The translations under genes were made by a program, and so were the position numbers. Source: Sphingomonas sp. C3-2 (GTDB lineage Bacteria > Pseudomonadota > Alphaproteobacteria > Sphingomonadales > Sphingomonadaceae). Taken from it: a stretch of DNA of 64,000 nucleotides. Where the stretch lies: positions 1,488,001 to 1,552,000 of the forward strand of contig NZ_CP130322.1 in NCBI RefSeq assembly GCF_033025475.1. Reading direction: 5' to 3'. The notes beneath the pieces were generated by a model. That model saw only the letters and a program-made list of their open reading frames with translations, ran no database searches and was not told where the DNA came from. Below, piece after piece: positions 8,883 to 16,376 of the stretch. Position 1 is the first letter of the stretch, and every line of letters begins with the position of its first letter.

Positions 8883-9581
8883 ATGACCGACACGATCCGA
8901 CTGCACGAAAGCTGGAAAACGCCGCTCAAGGGGGAGTTCGACAGCCCCTATATGCACACGCTCAAGCAGTTTCTGGTCGATGAGAAGGCTGCCGGAAAGC
9001 AGGTCTTCCCGCGCGGCAGCGAATATTTCCGCGCGCTCGATCTCACCCCGCTCGATCAGGTAAAGGTCGTGATCCTCGGGCAAGACCCCTATCATGGCGA
9101 AGGACAGGCGCATGGGCTGTGCTTCAGCGTGCGGCCGGGGGTGAAGACGCCGCCGTCGCTGGTCAACATCTACAAGGAAATGGAGGCCGATCTCGGCCTG
9201 CCGCGCGCGCGGCACGGCTTTCTCGAACATTGGGCGCAGCAGGGTGTGCTCCTGCTCAACAGCGTGCTGACCGTCGAGATGGCACGCGCCGCCTCGCATC
9301 AGGGCAAGGGCTGGGAAAAATTCACCGATGCGATCATCCAACAGGTGAACGCGCTCGACCGACCTGTCGTGTTCCTGCTCTGGGGGGCCTATGCGCAGCG
9401 CAAGGCCGCCTTTGTCGATCCGACGCGCCATCTGGTGCTGAAGGCGGCGCACCCGTCGCCGCTCTCGGCGCATAACGGTTTTTTCGGCTGCCGCCATTTT
9501 TCGAAGGCCAATGCCTTTCTGGCCGAACATGGGCAGACGCCGATCGATTGGGCGCTTCCGGACACTCCCGAAAGCGCCTGA
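8883..9581 (+). CDS. ung: Uracil-DNA glycosylase, family 1
   Basis: A 232-aa enzyme that excises uracil from DNA to start base-excision repair. The catalytic loop [18 protein letters not shown] contains the water-activating Asp. The uracil-binding [10 protein letters not shown] and the DNA-intercalating [17 protein letters not shown] with its catalytic His are intact. Length matches family 1 (about 225-230 aa). The start at 8883 gives the usual N-terminus; a reading 12 codons longer would add an Arg-rich leader not typical of the family. It stands as a single gene. Confidence 0.96.
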   Translation: MTDTIRLHESWKTPLKGEFDSPYMHTLKQFLVDEKAAGKQVFPRGSEYFRALDLTPLDQVKVVILGQDPYHGEGQAHGLCFSVRPGVKTPPSLVNIYKEMEADLGLPRARHGFLEHWAQQGVLLLNSVLTVEMARAASHQGKGWEKFTDAIIQQVNALDRPVVFLLWGAYAQRKAAFVDPTRHLVLKAAHPSPLSAHNGFFGCRHFSKANAFLAEHGQTPIDWALPDTPESA

Positions 9582-9611
9582 TCGACCGGGCGTCACGCCT
9601 CCCCGGCAAGA

Positions 9612-10835
9612 TCAGTCGCTGATCTCGCCGCTTACAATCGCATCCTCGGGCTTCAGGCCGGCGAGCCCGTTCGCCTTCAGGTCGGCGAGCTTCACGCGGT
9701 GCAGATGCACCGGCGGCGGATCGCCCGCGGGCTTGATCATGCGCAGGCTCATCCCGCCATGGACAAGTCCGTAGGGGTCAACCCAGTTGCCGCCCAGACC
9801 CGGGTCTTCGGGCGCGATCACGATCAGGATCGAACCATCGTCGAGCGGCTTGGCCGTCGCGATCGTCACATGTCCCTGGCCCTCTTCGTAGTTGTCGAGA
9901 TTTTCCTGCCAGATGTTGCACAGCTGGAAGATCCAGAAATCGCTCTGCGGCGGGGTGAAGCGCAGCACCAGCGCCTCGTCCTCGGCGCGGTCCCAGGTGC
10001 CGAAGCCGTGATGGCGATCCGGCACGCCGCCATTGCTCAGATACACCGCGCGCGAAAAGCGGATGCGGTTCGGCCGCTTCGATAGATTGTCCTGCCACCA
10101 GCTGCGCACCAGTTCGGCATAGCCCAGCGCCACCTGACCCGATTTGGCCAGCGCCTCGCTCATATGGCGGCCGTCGATCGGCTGCGGTGCCGCGCCGTCA
10201 AGGCGTTCGAGCGTCATGGTCGGCGGAATGGTGTTGGCGCGGTCGTCATAGACGGTGCGCACCAGCAGGCCGACGCAATCGGGCGTGATCGGCAGCCATG
10301 CCGTGCCGTCCGCGGGCTTGTTCTGCGAAACGATCACCTCGAAATTGCCGTCGGCGTCGAAAGTGATCGAGTCGCTCTGGATCATGCCGGTGGTGTTGAG
10401 CAGCGCGGGATCGAATTCCTTCAGCCCTTCCACGCCGCGGGCAGCCCAGTCACGTTCGCCGATATCCGCCGGCTGGTTCGCGCGCCAGGCGCAGATGACG
10501 AAATAGGGCAGCGTGCCGCGGTTGCCGGTGATCCGGTATTCGAGCGATCCGTCGACGAATTCGGCGAGCAGATGGTCCTGATTGGGCGACTGGAAGTTGA
10601 TGCTCTGGCGCCACGGCGTGTCGCGCAGGCGCGGCCGGGTCACTTCGCCATTTTCGACGAAACGCTCAAAGCCGTTGCGCACGAGGCGCGTCATGAAGCG
10701 ATACCATTCCACGCGGTCGCGGTCGTTCACATCGTCGCCGAACGCGTCGATCATGTGCCCGGCATTGCGCAGCATATCGCAGAAATCGTCCCATGCACGG
10801 CCGGAAAGCAGGCGTTCGGATGCAGCGTCGGTCAT
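9612..10835 (-). CDS. DUF1214-like protein, last gene of TetR-controlled operon
   Basis: A 407-aa cytoplasmic protein without signal or membrane segments. The C-terminal third has the pattern of DUF1214 proteins common in sphingomonads and mycobacteria: RFTPPQSDFWIFQLCNIWQ, LDDGSILIVIAPEDPGLGGNWVD and HGGMSLRMI. The N-terminus (residues 1-60) is helical and resembles a ligand-binding cap. It is the fourth gene of the SDR-sulfotransferase-ADH operon and overlaps the ADH stop by 4 bp (ATGA), so it probably acts in the same pathway. No reaction is assigned to the family. Confidence 0.72.
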   Translation of the reverse strand: MTDAASERLLSGRAWDDFCDMLRNAGHMIDAFGDDVNDRDRVEWYRFMTRLVRNGFERFVENGEVTRPRLRDTPWRQSINFQSPNQDHLLAEFVDGSLEYRITGNRGTLPYFVICAWRANQPADIGERDWAARGVEGLKEFDPALLNTTGMIQSDSITFDADGNFEVIVSQNKPADGTAWLPITPDCVGLLVRTVYDDRANTIPPTMTLERLDGAAPQPIDGRHMSEALAKSGQVALGYAELVRSWWQDNLSKRPNRIRFSRAVYLSNGGVPDRHHGFGTWDRAEDEALVLRFTPPQSDFWIFQLCNIWQENLDNYEEGQGHVTIATAKPLDDGSILIVIAPEDPGLGGNWVDPYGLVHGGMSLRMIKPAGDPPPVHLHRVKLADLKANGLAGLKPEDAIVSGEISD

Positions 10836-11866
10836 TCGGCGTCTCCAAATCGGATAAGAATCTTGGCGGCCTTTTCGGTGTCGGCGGCCAGGGCGAAGGC
10901 AGTGTCGAATTCGGCAAAGTCGAAACGGTGGCTGACCAGCGGCGCGGTATCGATCTCGCCGCGCGAAAGAATGCCCAGCACCTCCCCAAATTCGGTGGGA
11001 TAGGCCATCGCCATGGTGATCTGCATTTCCTTGCCCAGCAGCCAGGCGAAGTTCACCGGCACATCGGCGTGATGGACGGCGACCACGGTCAGATGCGCGT
11101 GGAAACGCGCATTGGCGATGATCTGGGGAATGACCGGCCCGGCACCTGAAACCTCGATAAACTCGTCGGTGTCCACCACCGGCGCGCCGTACAGATTGGA
11201 CCTGCCATGGGCGTTGCCGATCGCTTCCCAGATATCACCGTGATCGGGGTTGAGCGTCAGCGTGGCGCCCAGCGCCTTGGCGCGTTCCAGCCGCGCGTCC
11301 GAACGGTCGACCGCGATGACGTCGGTCACGCCGCGCAACCGCAGCATCGCGACGACGCCCAGCCCAATCGGCCCCGCGCCGAAGACGACGACCTTAGATC
11401 CCGCCTTGGCGCCCGACCGGTTCACGCCGTGCAGCGCCACCGACAACGGCTCGACGAGCGCGCCGCTTTCGAAATCGAGGCTGTCGGGCATCGGATAGAC
11501 CATCGGATGCGAGGCGATGTCGCGGACGAGGATATAGGGCGCGAACGCCCCCTCGCCGCCGCCGCCGATCATATTGGCGTCGTTGGTGGGGTCGATCACG
11601 ACGCGGTCGCCCACCTTGTGCCCGGCCACATCGGCGCCGGCCGCAACGATGGTGCCCGCAAATTCATGGCCCAGCGGCAAAGGCCCGTCATTGCCCACGG
11701 GCAGCCCACCCGCCTTGGCATAGCCGAGGTCGCTGCCGCAGATGCCGCATACCGCCACCTTGACGACGATGTCGCCCGGTCCTGGTACGGGCATCGGCAC
11801 GCTGTCGCGACGCACATCGTTCACGCCGTGGACCGAGATGCGCTCGATCGTGCTGGCCATATTCAT
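10832..11866 (-). CDS. Zinc-dependent alcohol dehydrogenase (MDR family)
   Basis: A 344-aa medium-chain dehydrogenase. The catalytic-zinc side is intact: CGICGSDLG provides the first Cys, and GHEFAGTI the His-Glu pair. The NAD(P) fold has VVFGAGPIGLGVVAML and a VDRSDARLERA strand end whose Asp favours NAD. The four-cysteine structural-zinc lobe usual after the GHE motif is missing; the region reads DPTNDANMIGGGGEGAF. It overlaps both the sulfotransferase stop and the DUF1214-like start by 4 bp. Within this operon it probably oxidises a secondary alcohol made or consumed by the SDR; the substrate is unknown. Confidence 0.88.
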   Translation of the reverse strand: MNMASTIERISVHGVNDVRRDSVPMPVPGPGDIVVKVAVCGICGSDLGYAKAGGLPVGNDGPLPLGHEFAGTIVAAGADVAGHKVGDRVVIDPTNDANMIGGGGEGAFAPYILVRDIASHPMVYPMPDSLDFESGALVEPLSVALHGVNRSGAKAGSKVVVFGAGPIGLGVVAMLRLRGVTDVIAVDRSDARLERAKALGATLTLNPDHGDIWEAIGNAHGRSNLYGAPVVDTDEFIEVSGAGPVIPQIIANARFHAHLTVVAVHHADVPVNFAWLLGKEMQITMAMAYPTEFGEVLGILSRGEIDTAPLVSHRFDFAEFDTAFALAADTEKAAKILIRFGDAE

Positions 11867-13113
11867 CCGATCTTCTCCTGCCGTACGGGGAAGGCATCGT
11901 AATAAAAGGCGAAGCGTTCACGCATCGCGGCCACGTCGACGCCGAAATGACCCGGTAGGTCATATTGCACGCTGCCATGCTTGCCGCGCGGATTGGCGGT
12001 CAGATAATCCTGAATGCGCGCGGCCGCCGCGTCGGTCATGTCCAGCCCGGCGCGGTCATAGACACGGTCGATCACCGCCTGCTGATCCGACATATATTCG
12101 TGGAACATCACGTCGATCACCTGCCCTTCGGGCAGCTTGGCGCGGTCGCGCACGCAGGCGCGCAGCATGCGCTCGATCCGCGCCGTCCAATATTCGGCGA
12201 GCGCGGGCAGATCGAAATCCTTGCGGCGGATGCGGTCGCCATAAGCGATCATCGTGATCGCCGACTGGATCACCGCCACCGGATCGCGGTGGGTGATGAT
12301 CACGGTCGCATCGGGATAGGTCGCCAGCACCGCAGGCAAGTTTTCCATATGCGGCGGCGATTTCATCACCCAGCGATTGGGGCCCTTCAGCCAGGTCATC
12401 GCCTGCAGCACGCGGCGGGCATAGCGATAATGCGGGGTCTGATCGTGGTTGTAATAATGTTCGCGCCATTCGTCCGGGCGCGACAGCCATTCGGGAAGGT
12501 AGGACGAGAAATCGATGCCCTGCAGATCGATATCCTCATGGACGTGATCGGGCGCCATTTCGTGCATCGCCGGCATCAGCGGCACCATCATCTCGAACCC
12601 GCCCCACATCGTGGCGGTGCGCTGGAAGCGGGGATCATTCTCGTCCCAGGTCACCGTCTCGGTCGCGGCCGGGATCGGCTCCATCGATTCCCACAGCTGC
12701 ATCGAACGCAGGCGCGGGTCGGCGGCAAGGATGTTCACCAGATGCGTCGTGCCCGAACGCGGCAGGCCCGCGATGATGATCGGGCGGTCGATCTCGACAT
12801 CGGCGATTTCGGGGTTCTTGGCGACGAGGTCTTCAAAGCGCAGGCGGGTGACGGCATAGCGCAGCGCTTCGCCGAACACGGTGGCCTGGCCCAGCGCATG
12901 CAGCCCGCTATCGGCGGCAAAGCTGCGCATCCAGATGTCGAGCCGCTCGCGGAAATCGGGCGCACCGAAATTGCTGAGCCCTGTCTGCGCGGTGGCGGCG
13001 GCAAGCACCGCCTCGCTGGTCAGGCTCACCGCGGGCGCGCCCGCAATGGCCTGTGCCTGCATCTCGCTTAACCGGGGCGCGCCGAGATCGTCGAGGATGA
13101 TCGTCTTGGACAT
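11863..13113 (-). CDS. Sulfotransferase-family protein
   Basis: A 416-aa cytosolic protein with the PAPS 5'-phosphosulfate loop GLPRSGTTHL near residue 135 and a downstream 3'-phosphate-type segment VIITHRDPVAVIQSAITM. It matches the large Sulfotransfer_3 group found in sphingomonads and mycobacteria, often near lipid and steroid genes. Some members have unclear activity, so transfer of sulfate is inferred. The start at 13113 is chosen because the long N-terminal extension to 13287 would lie inside the SDR gene. It lies 20 bp behind the SDR stop and overlaps the ADH start. Confidence 0.85.
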   Translation of the reverse strand: MSKTIILDDLGAPRLSEMQAQAIAGAPAVSLTSEAVLAAATAQTGLSNFGAPDFRERLDIWMRSFAADSGLHALGQATVFGEALRYAVTRLRFEDLVAKNPEIADVEIDRPIIIAGLPRSGTTHLVNILAADPRLRSMQLWESMEPIPAATETVTWDENDPRFQRTATMWGGFEMMVPLMPAMHEMAPDHVHEDIDLQGIDFSSYLPEWLSRPDEWREHYYNHDQTPHYRYARRVLQAMTWLKGPNRWVMKSPPHMENLPAVLATYPDATVIITHRDPVAVIQSAITMIAYGDRIRRKDFDLPALAEYWTARIERMLRACVRDRAKLPEGQVIDVMFHEYMSDQQAVIDRVYDRAGLDMTDAAAARIQDYLTANPRGKHGSVQYDLPGHFGVDVAAMRERFAFYYDAFPVRQEKIG

Positions 13114-13133
13114 TGCGTTCACGTCCCCGTTCC

Positions 13134-13898
13134 TCAGCCCGAAACCGTGTAGCCGCCGTCGACGGGCAGCGTCTGGCCGACGATCCAGCTGGCCGCGTCG
13201 CTGGTCAGGAACAGCGCCGCGCCGGCGATATCCTCGGGGAAGCCCGCACGGCCAAGCGGGGTACGCATCAGCGTCGGTTCGGACCATTCGGGATTGGCGA
13301 GCGTGCCAGCGGTCATGCGGCTGTGGGTCAGCCCCGCGGCAACCGCGTTCACACGTACGTTGCGCTTTGCCCAGGACACGCCGAGCACGCGGGTCAGGCC
13401 GACAAGGCCGGTCTTGGCCGCGCCGTATCCGGGCACGATCTCGATCCCGAAGAACGAGCTCATCGACGCGATGCCGATCACCGATGCGCCGCCGGGCAGG
13501 GTCGACTTTTCAAGCTTTTCAAGGTTGCGGCGCGCCATGCGATAGCCGCCGGTGAGGTGCATGTTCACCGCACGCTCGAAAATCTCGGGTTCATATTCAT
13601 CAAACCCCTGCGAGGGGAGCGCGAAGCCCGCATTGTTGATGAGGATGTCGAGCGCGTCGATCTGCCCCGCCACCGCGTCGATCGATTCCGCGCTTTCGAT
13701 ATCGAGCTGCAGATAGCGGTAGCCAGCAAGGTCCTCGCCATATTCGCTGGCCGAACCGCGCGTACCGGTGATCGTCACATTGGCGCCCGCATCGCGGTAC
13801 GCCGCCGCAATTCCGGCACCGATCCCGCTGGTACCGCCGGTCACCAGAACATTGGCACCCGCGAAATCATAGGACACGTTCTTCCAGCCTGACGCCAT
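13134..13898 (-). CDS. SDR-family oxidoreductase, first gene of TetR-controlled operon
   Basis: A 254-aa classical short-chain dehydrogenase. The cofactor motif is VTGGTSGIGAGIA, the NNAG motif is ILINNAG, the catalytic Ser lies in SMSSF and the Tyr-Lys pair in YGAAK. An Asp at the end of strand 3 (LDIESAES) and an Arg after strand 2 are visible; NAD versus NADP preference is not clear. It begins a four-gene operon with sulfotransferase, zinc ADH and a DUF1214-like protein. The promoter region is shared with the divergent tetR gene and holds a palindromic operator. Confidence 0.9.
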   Translation of the reverse strand: MASGWKNVSYDFAGANVLVTGGTSGIGAGIAAAYRDAGANVTITGTRGSASEYGEDLAGYRYLQLDIESAESIDAVAGQIDALDILINNAGFALPSQGFDEYEPEIFERAVNMHLTGGYRMARRNLEKLEKSTLPGGASVIGIASMSSFFGIEIVPGYGAAKTGLVGLTRVLGVSWAKRNVRVNAVAAGLTHSRMTAGTLANPEWSEPTLMRTPLGRAGFPEDIAGAALFLTSDAASWIVGQTLPVDGGYTVSG

Positions 13899-13933
13899 CT
13901 TACATCCTCTCTACCGAGCATATTGATTTAATG

Positions 13934-13952
13934 ACCATACACTATGTATAGG
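13934..13952. promoter_or_regulatory. Palindromic operator between SDR operon and tetR
   Basis: An imperfect 8-3-8 inverted repeat ACCATACA-CTA-TGTATAGG. For the tetR gene it lies in the spacer between a TTGATT-like -35 (13923-13928) and a TATAGG-like -10 (13947-13952). For the SDR operon a TTGACA -35 (13968 to 13963, minus strand) places the -10 inside the repeat. A matching site is present at 15923-15941, so both are probably bound by the TetR encoded at 14010. Confidence 0.7.
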
Positions 13953-14009
13953 CACATGCATCTGTCAAGCAGCGTTGACGCAGGCACGACAACAACCGAA
14001 GGGAGTGGC

Positions 14010-14666
14010 GTGACAAACGAAACCGCACCGCAACTCGAAAAGCCGCGTCGCAAGGCGCCGGGGCGCAACGCGCTCCAGGAACGCCAGCGCGAGGAAACGC
14101 GCCGTCGTCTCGTCGAGGCGGCGGGCCGGGTGTTCGAGCGCAAAAGCTATGTCGATACCCGGGTCGAGGATGTTCTGGCCGAAGCCGGGGTCAGCCGCGC
14201 TACCTTCTATGCGCATTTCGACGGCAAGCTCGCACTCGTCTCGGCGATCGCGGCCGAGTTCATGCCGCAGTGGCGCAAGCTGTTCGATCGGCTGGTCGCA
14301 ATGCCCGCCTTCACGCCCGAGGCGCTCGACGCATGGACCCGCGCCTATGTGGATATCTATCGGCGCAACGAGGCGACCTGTATCCTGCTCACCCAGGTCT
14401 CGGCGCTCGAAACCGATTTCTACTGGCAGCTTGCCGATGCGCAGGCCGCGCTGATCGACCAGCTGGCCGATCATATCCCCGCCTTCGCCCGCGCCCAGCA
14501 GGACGACGCGGTCGGCCGCAGCATGCGCGTGCGCGCGGCTCTCCTCCTCTCCCAGCTCGATCAGGTCAGCTATTTCCTCGCCGTTCGCCGCTGGAAGGCC
14601 GATCCCGAAGAAGGCATCCGGATCATGGCGGACCAGATCGGTTCTTTCCTGAACATGCGGGACTGA
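14010..14666 (+). CDS. TetR-family transcriptional regulator (divergent from SDR operon)
   Basis: A 218-aa regulator. The N-terminal helix-turn-helix spans about residues 25-75, with RRLVEAAGRVFERKSYVDTRVEDVLAEAGVSR shortened here as VEDVLAEAGVSRATFYAHF in the recognition part. The C-terminal ligand domain is all-helical and of unknown specificity. A GTG at 14010 with GAAGGGAG upstream is the likely start; an ATG at 13944 would lie within the operator region. It should repress the divergent SDR operon, itself, and the SnoaL-like operon that begins at 15869, since the same operator occurs at both promoters. The ligand is probably a lipid-like or aromatic substrate of the pathway. Confidence 0.88.
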   Translation: MTNETAPQLEKPRRKAPGRNALQERQREETRRRLVEAAGRVFERKSYVDTRVEDVLAEAGVSRATFYAHFDGKLALVSAIAAEFMPQWRKLFDRLVAMPAFTPEALDAWTRAYVDIYRRNEATCILLTQVSALETDFYWQLADAQAALIDQLADHIPAFARAQQDDAVGRSMRVRAALLLSQLDQVSYFLAVRRWKADPEEGIRIMADQIGSFLNMRD

Positions 14667-14667
14667 C

Positions 14668-14693
14668 GCGACGGACCACGCGGGGCCCGTCGC
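14668..14693 (+). terminator. Hairpin after tetR (weak terminator candidate)
   Basis: A perfect 7-bp stem GCGACGG/CCGTCGC starts two bases after the tetR stop, with further GG/CC pairs inside. No T-tract follows, so termination here would not be a textbook intrinsic type. Confidence 0.35.
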
Positions 14694-14724
14694 AGGCAGC
14701 GCATTGCAAGTCCTAAATTAATTC

Positions 14725-14749
14725 GGTGCAAAACATTGTCATTTGCACC
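14725..14749. repeat. Inverted repeat GGTGCAAA-N9-TTTGCACC
   Basis: Perfect 8-bp arms (14725-14732 and 14742-14749) lie in the non-coding stretch between the converging tetR and SnoaL-like genes. It could be a regulator site or a hairpin; no T-tract follows on either strand. The rest of 14667-14960 holds nothing recognisable. Confidence 0.5.
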
Positions 14750-14960
14750 CGCATGCTCCTCGACACCGGGCGGGCTGGCGCATAGACGGGCTGCACACCA
14801 CGTTTTCCGGCGTTCCCCGGTTCACCGAGAGCGTGGTACCCTTCCCCGGACTAGCCTCGCGGCGCGACATGCGCCCGATCTCTCCCCACTCGGGGAAGCG
14901 GATTGCATCGCGATCGCAGGATGACCGGCCTTTGGACCGATCATCCGCGCATCGTCAGCC

Positions 14961-15404
14961 TCAGCCCGTCGGCCCCGGCCCCAGCACCTCGATCTTGCCG
15001 ATATGCGCATGGTTGCGCTTGAGGCGGTGAATCAGCCACCATTTGCCATCGACCCGGCGCCAGGTGTCGCTGTAATCGCCGACCGACGCAAAGCTCATGC
15101 CCTTCTTGTCGCCCGCGCCGGCATGGCGGTCGTCGACATAGGCGAAGCTCTTGGCATTATCCCCGTCGATCTCGATCACGATATTGCCAAGCATATGCTG
15201 GGTCGGCCCGCAATCGTCGAGGAAGGTGCGAATAAAGGCGACGATATTGGCGCGCCCGGTGATCAGGCCAAGGCCGAGATCGGCGGTCGCGTCCTCGACC
15301 ATCACCTGATCGAGCAGCCCCCAGTCGCGGTCGTCCATCGCGCGGGCGACGGCAAAAAGCTGATGCTGGATCGCGCGTTCGTCGAGCAGCGTCTGGATAT
15401 CCAT
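14961..15404 (-). CDS. SnoaL-like (NTF2-fold) protein, second gene of operon
   Basis: A 147-aa small protein of the nuclear transport factor 2/SnoaL superfamily: an N-terminal helix (LLDERAIQHQLFAVARAMDDRDW), a central LITGRANIVAFIRTFL, and the typical end SDTWRRVDGKWWLIHRL. Such proteins act as isomerases, dehydratases or cyclases on lipids and aromatics, but many have no known activity. It follows the other SnoaL-like gene by 12 bp and shares its operator-containing promoter. Confidence 0.82.
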   Translation of the reverse strand: MDIQTLLDERAIQHQLFAVARAMDDRDWGLLDQVMVEDATADLGLGLITGRANIVAFIRTFLDDCGPTQHMLGNIVIEIDGDNAKSFAYVDDRHAGAGDKKGMSFASVGDYSDTWRRVDGKWWLIHRLKRNHAHIGKIEVLGPGPTG

Positions 15405-15416
15405 GGCGATAACTCC

Positions 15417-15869
15417 TCAGGCCTTGTCGAGCGTGAAGTTGGACTCACCCCAATAGGCGGTCATCGAGGTGATGAGACCATCATCGTCAAAGGTCATCAC
15501 GTCGAGCGTTTCGGTCCGAAATACCGTGTCATGGTTGATCGTGCGCGCGATATAGGCGGCGGCGCCGTTCGACCCCGCGATGCGCACCGCACCGTCCAGC
15601 TTCATCTCGATCCCGCCGCCCATCGCGTCGAAACCCGACTGGTAAAAGGCACGGATCGCGTCATGGCCAACATGCGCGGGCGAAGTGATGGGATCGAGCA
15701 CGCGCGCATCGGCCGCGAACAGTGCAACGATGCCCGCGGTGTCGCCTGCGGTCAGCAGATCGCCATAGACCTCGAACACGCGGCGGATATGATCGGCGCT
15801 CACGCCCCCTGCGCCCTGCTCGGCAAGCATGGCCTTGGTAGCTTCAGGCAAATCGATCGTATCGGTCAT
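15417..15869 (-). CDS. SnoaL-like / ketosteroid-isomerase-type protein
   Basis: A 150-aa NTF2-fold protein. Features are VFEVYGDLLTAGDTAGIVALFAADA near the N-terminus, then ITSPAHVGHDAIRAFYQSGF, and an Asp-rich closing strand LDVMTFDDDGLITSMTAYWGE typical of steroid delta-isomerase-like proteins. The active site is not certain. The start at 15869 has AGGAGAGG five bases upstream; a reading to 16178 is an artefact. Its promoter (TTGACC, 17 bp, TCTAAA) has a palindrome in the spacer that matches the SDR/tetR operator, tying it to the 9.6-14.7 kb cluster. Confidence 0.85.
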   Translation of the reverse strand: MTDTIDLPEATKAMLAEQGAGGVSADHIRRVFEVYGDLLTAGDTAGIVALFAADARVLDPITSPAHVGHDAIRAFYQSGFDAMGGGIEMKLDGAVRIAGSNGAAAYIARTINHDTVFRTETLDVMTFDDDGLITSMTAYWGESNFTLDKA

Positions 15870-15915
15870 GGCATCCTCTCCTGCGCGGCGCTTCTGCACC
15901 TCAAATTCTCGCAGG

Positions 15916-15944
15916 TTTAGACACCAAACATCGTGTATGGTCAA
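15916..15944 (-). promoter_or_regulatory. Promoter with embedded operator for the SnoaL-like operon
   Basis: On the minus strand a -35 TTGACC (15944-15939) and a -10 TCTAAA (15921-15916) are 17 bp apart. The spacer holds the inverted repeat ACCATACA-CGA-TGTTTGGT (15941-15923), which has seven of eight arm positions paired. Its first ten bases, with one mismatch in the spacer, are the same as those of the operator at 13934-13952. Confidence 0.7.
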
Positions 15945-16318
15945 CGCTCCGATCGCTCGTGCCGCGGCAATGGGCGCGACACGACATAAAAGGCGCTTCC
16001 GAGCAGAGAGAGCGCCACCAGCGCGATCAGCCAGGGCGTGGGGTGCGCGGTGAGAAGGAACAGCCCGAAGCCGAAGACCATGCCGGTGCACGCCGCGATC
16101 TTCGACCGGCGGCTGATCGCCCCCTCCTCCTGCCAGGCCAGGATCGGCGGGCCGAAACGCGGATGCTCGTGCAGCCATTTCTCCAGCCGGACCGAGGATC
16201 GGCTGAAACAGAAGGCGGCAAGGATCAGGAAGATGGTCGTGGGCAGAAGCGGCAGAAAGGCACCGATGACGCCAAGCGCCACCAGCAACAGCCCGAGGAC
16301 CAGGTAGAAAGGCCTCAC
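15941..16318 (-). CDS. YbaN/DUF454 family inner-membrane protein
   Basis: A 125-aa protein, the same length as E. coli YbaN. It has two long hydrophobic hairpins (about residues 4-40 and 75-112) and the family motifs GVIGAFLPLLPTTIFLILAAFCFSRSS (in part GAFLPLLPTTIF) and WLHEHPRFGPPILAW. The function of YbaN is unknown. A GTG at 16318 is the preferred start (another GTG is one codon earlier); a longer reading would run into the S9 peptidase gene. Its stop is close to the SnoaL promoter region. Confidence 0.8.
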   Translation of the reverse strand: MRPFYLVLGLLLVALGVIGAFLPLLPTTIFLILAAFCFSRSSVRLEKWLHEHPRFGPPILAWQEEGAISRRSKIAACTGMVFGFGLFLLTAHPTPWLIALVALSLLGSAFYVVSRPLPRHERSER

Positions 16319-16376
16319 CACCGCATCATGGCCGGGTGCAGCGCCGGGCGAAGCCGTGCCTCGCCCGGCCGCACGC

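Noticed and set aside
13114-13287. Extended N-terminus of the sulfotransferase.
   Set aside because: It would lie within the SDR gene, is Arg-rich and matches no family; the ATG at 13113 is family-typical.
14725-14749. Inverted repeat as an intrinsic terminator.
   Set aside because: The stem is AT-rich at its base and no T-tract follows on either strand.
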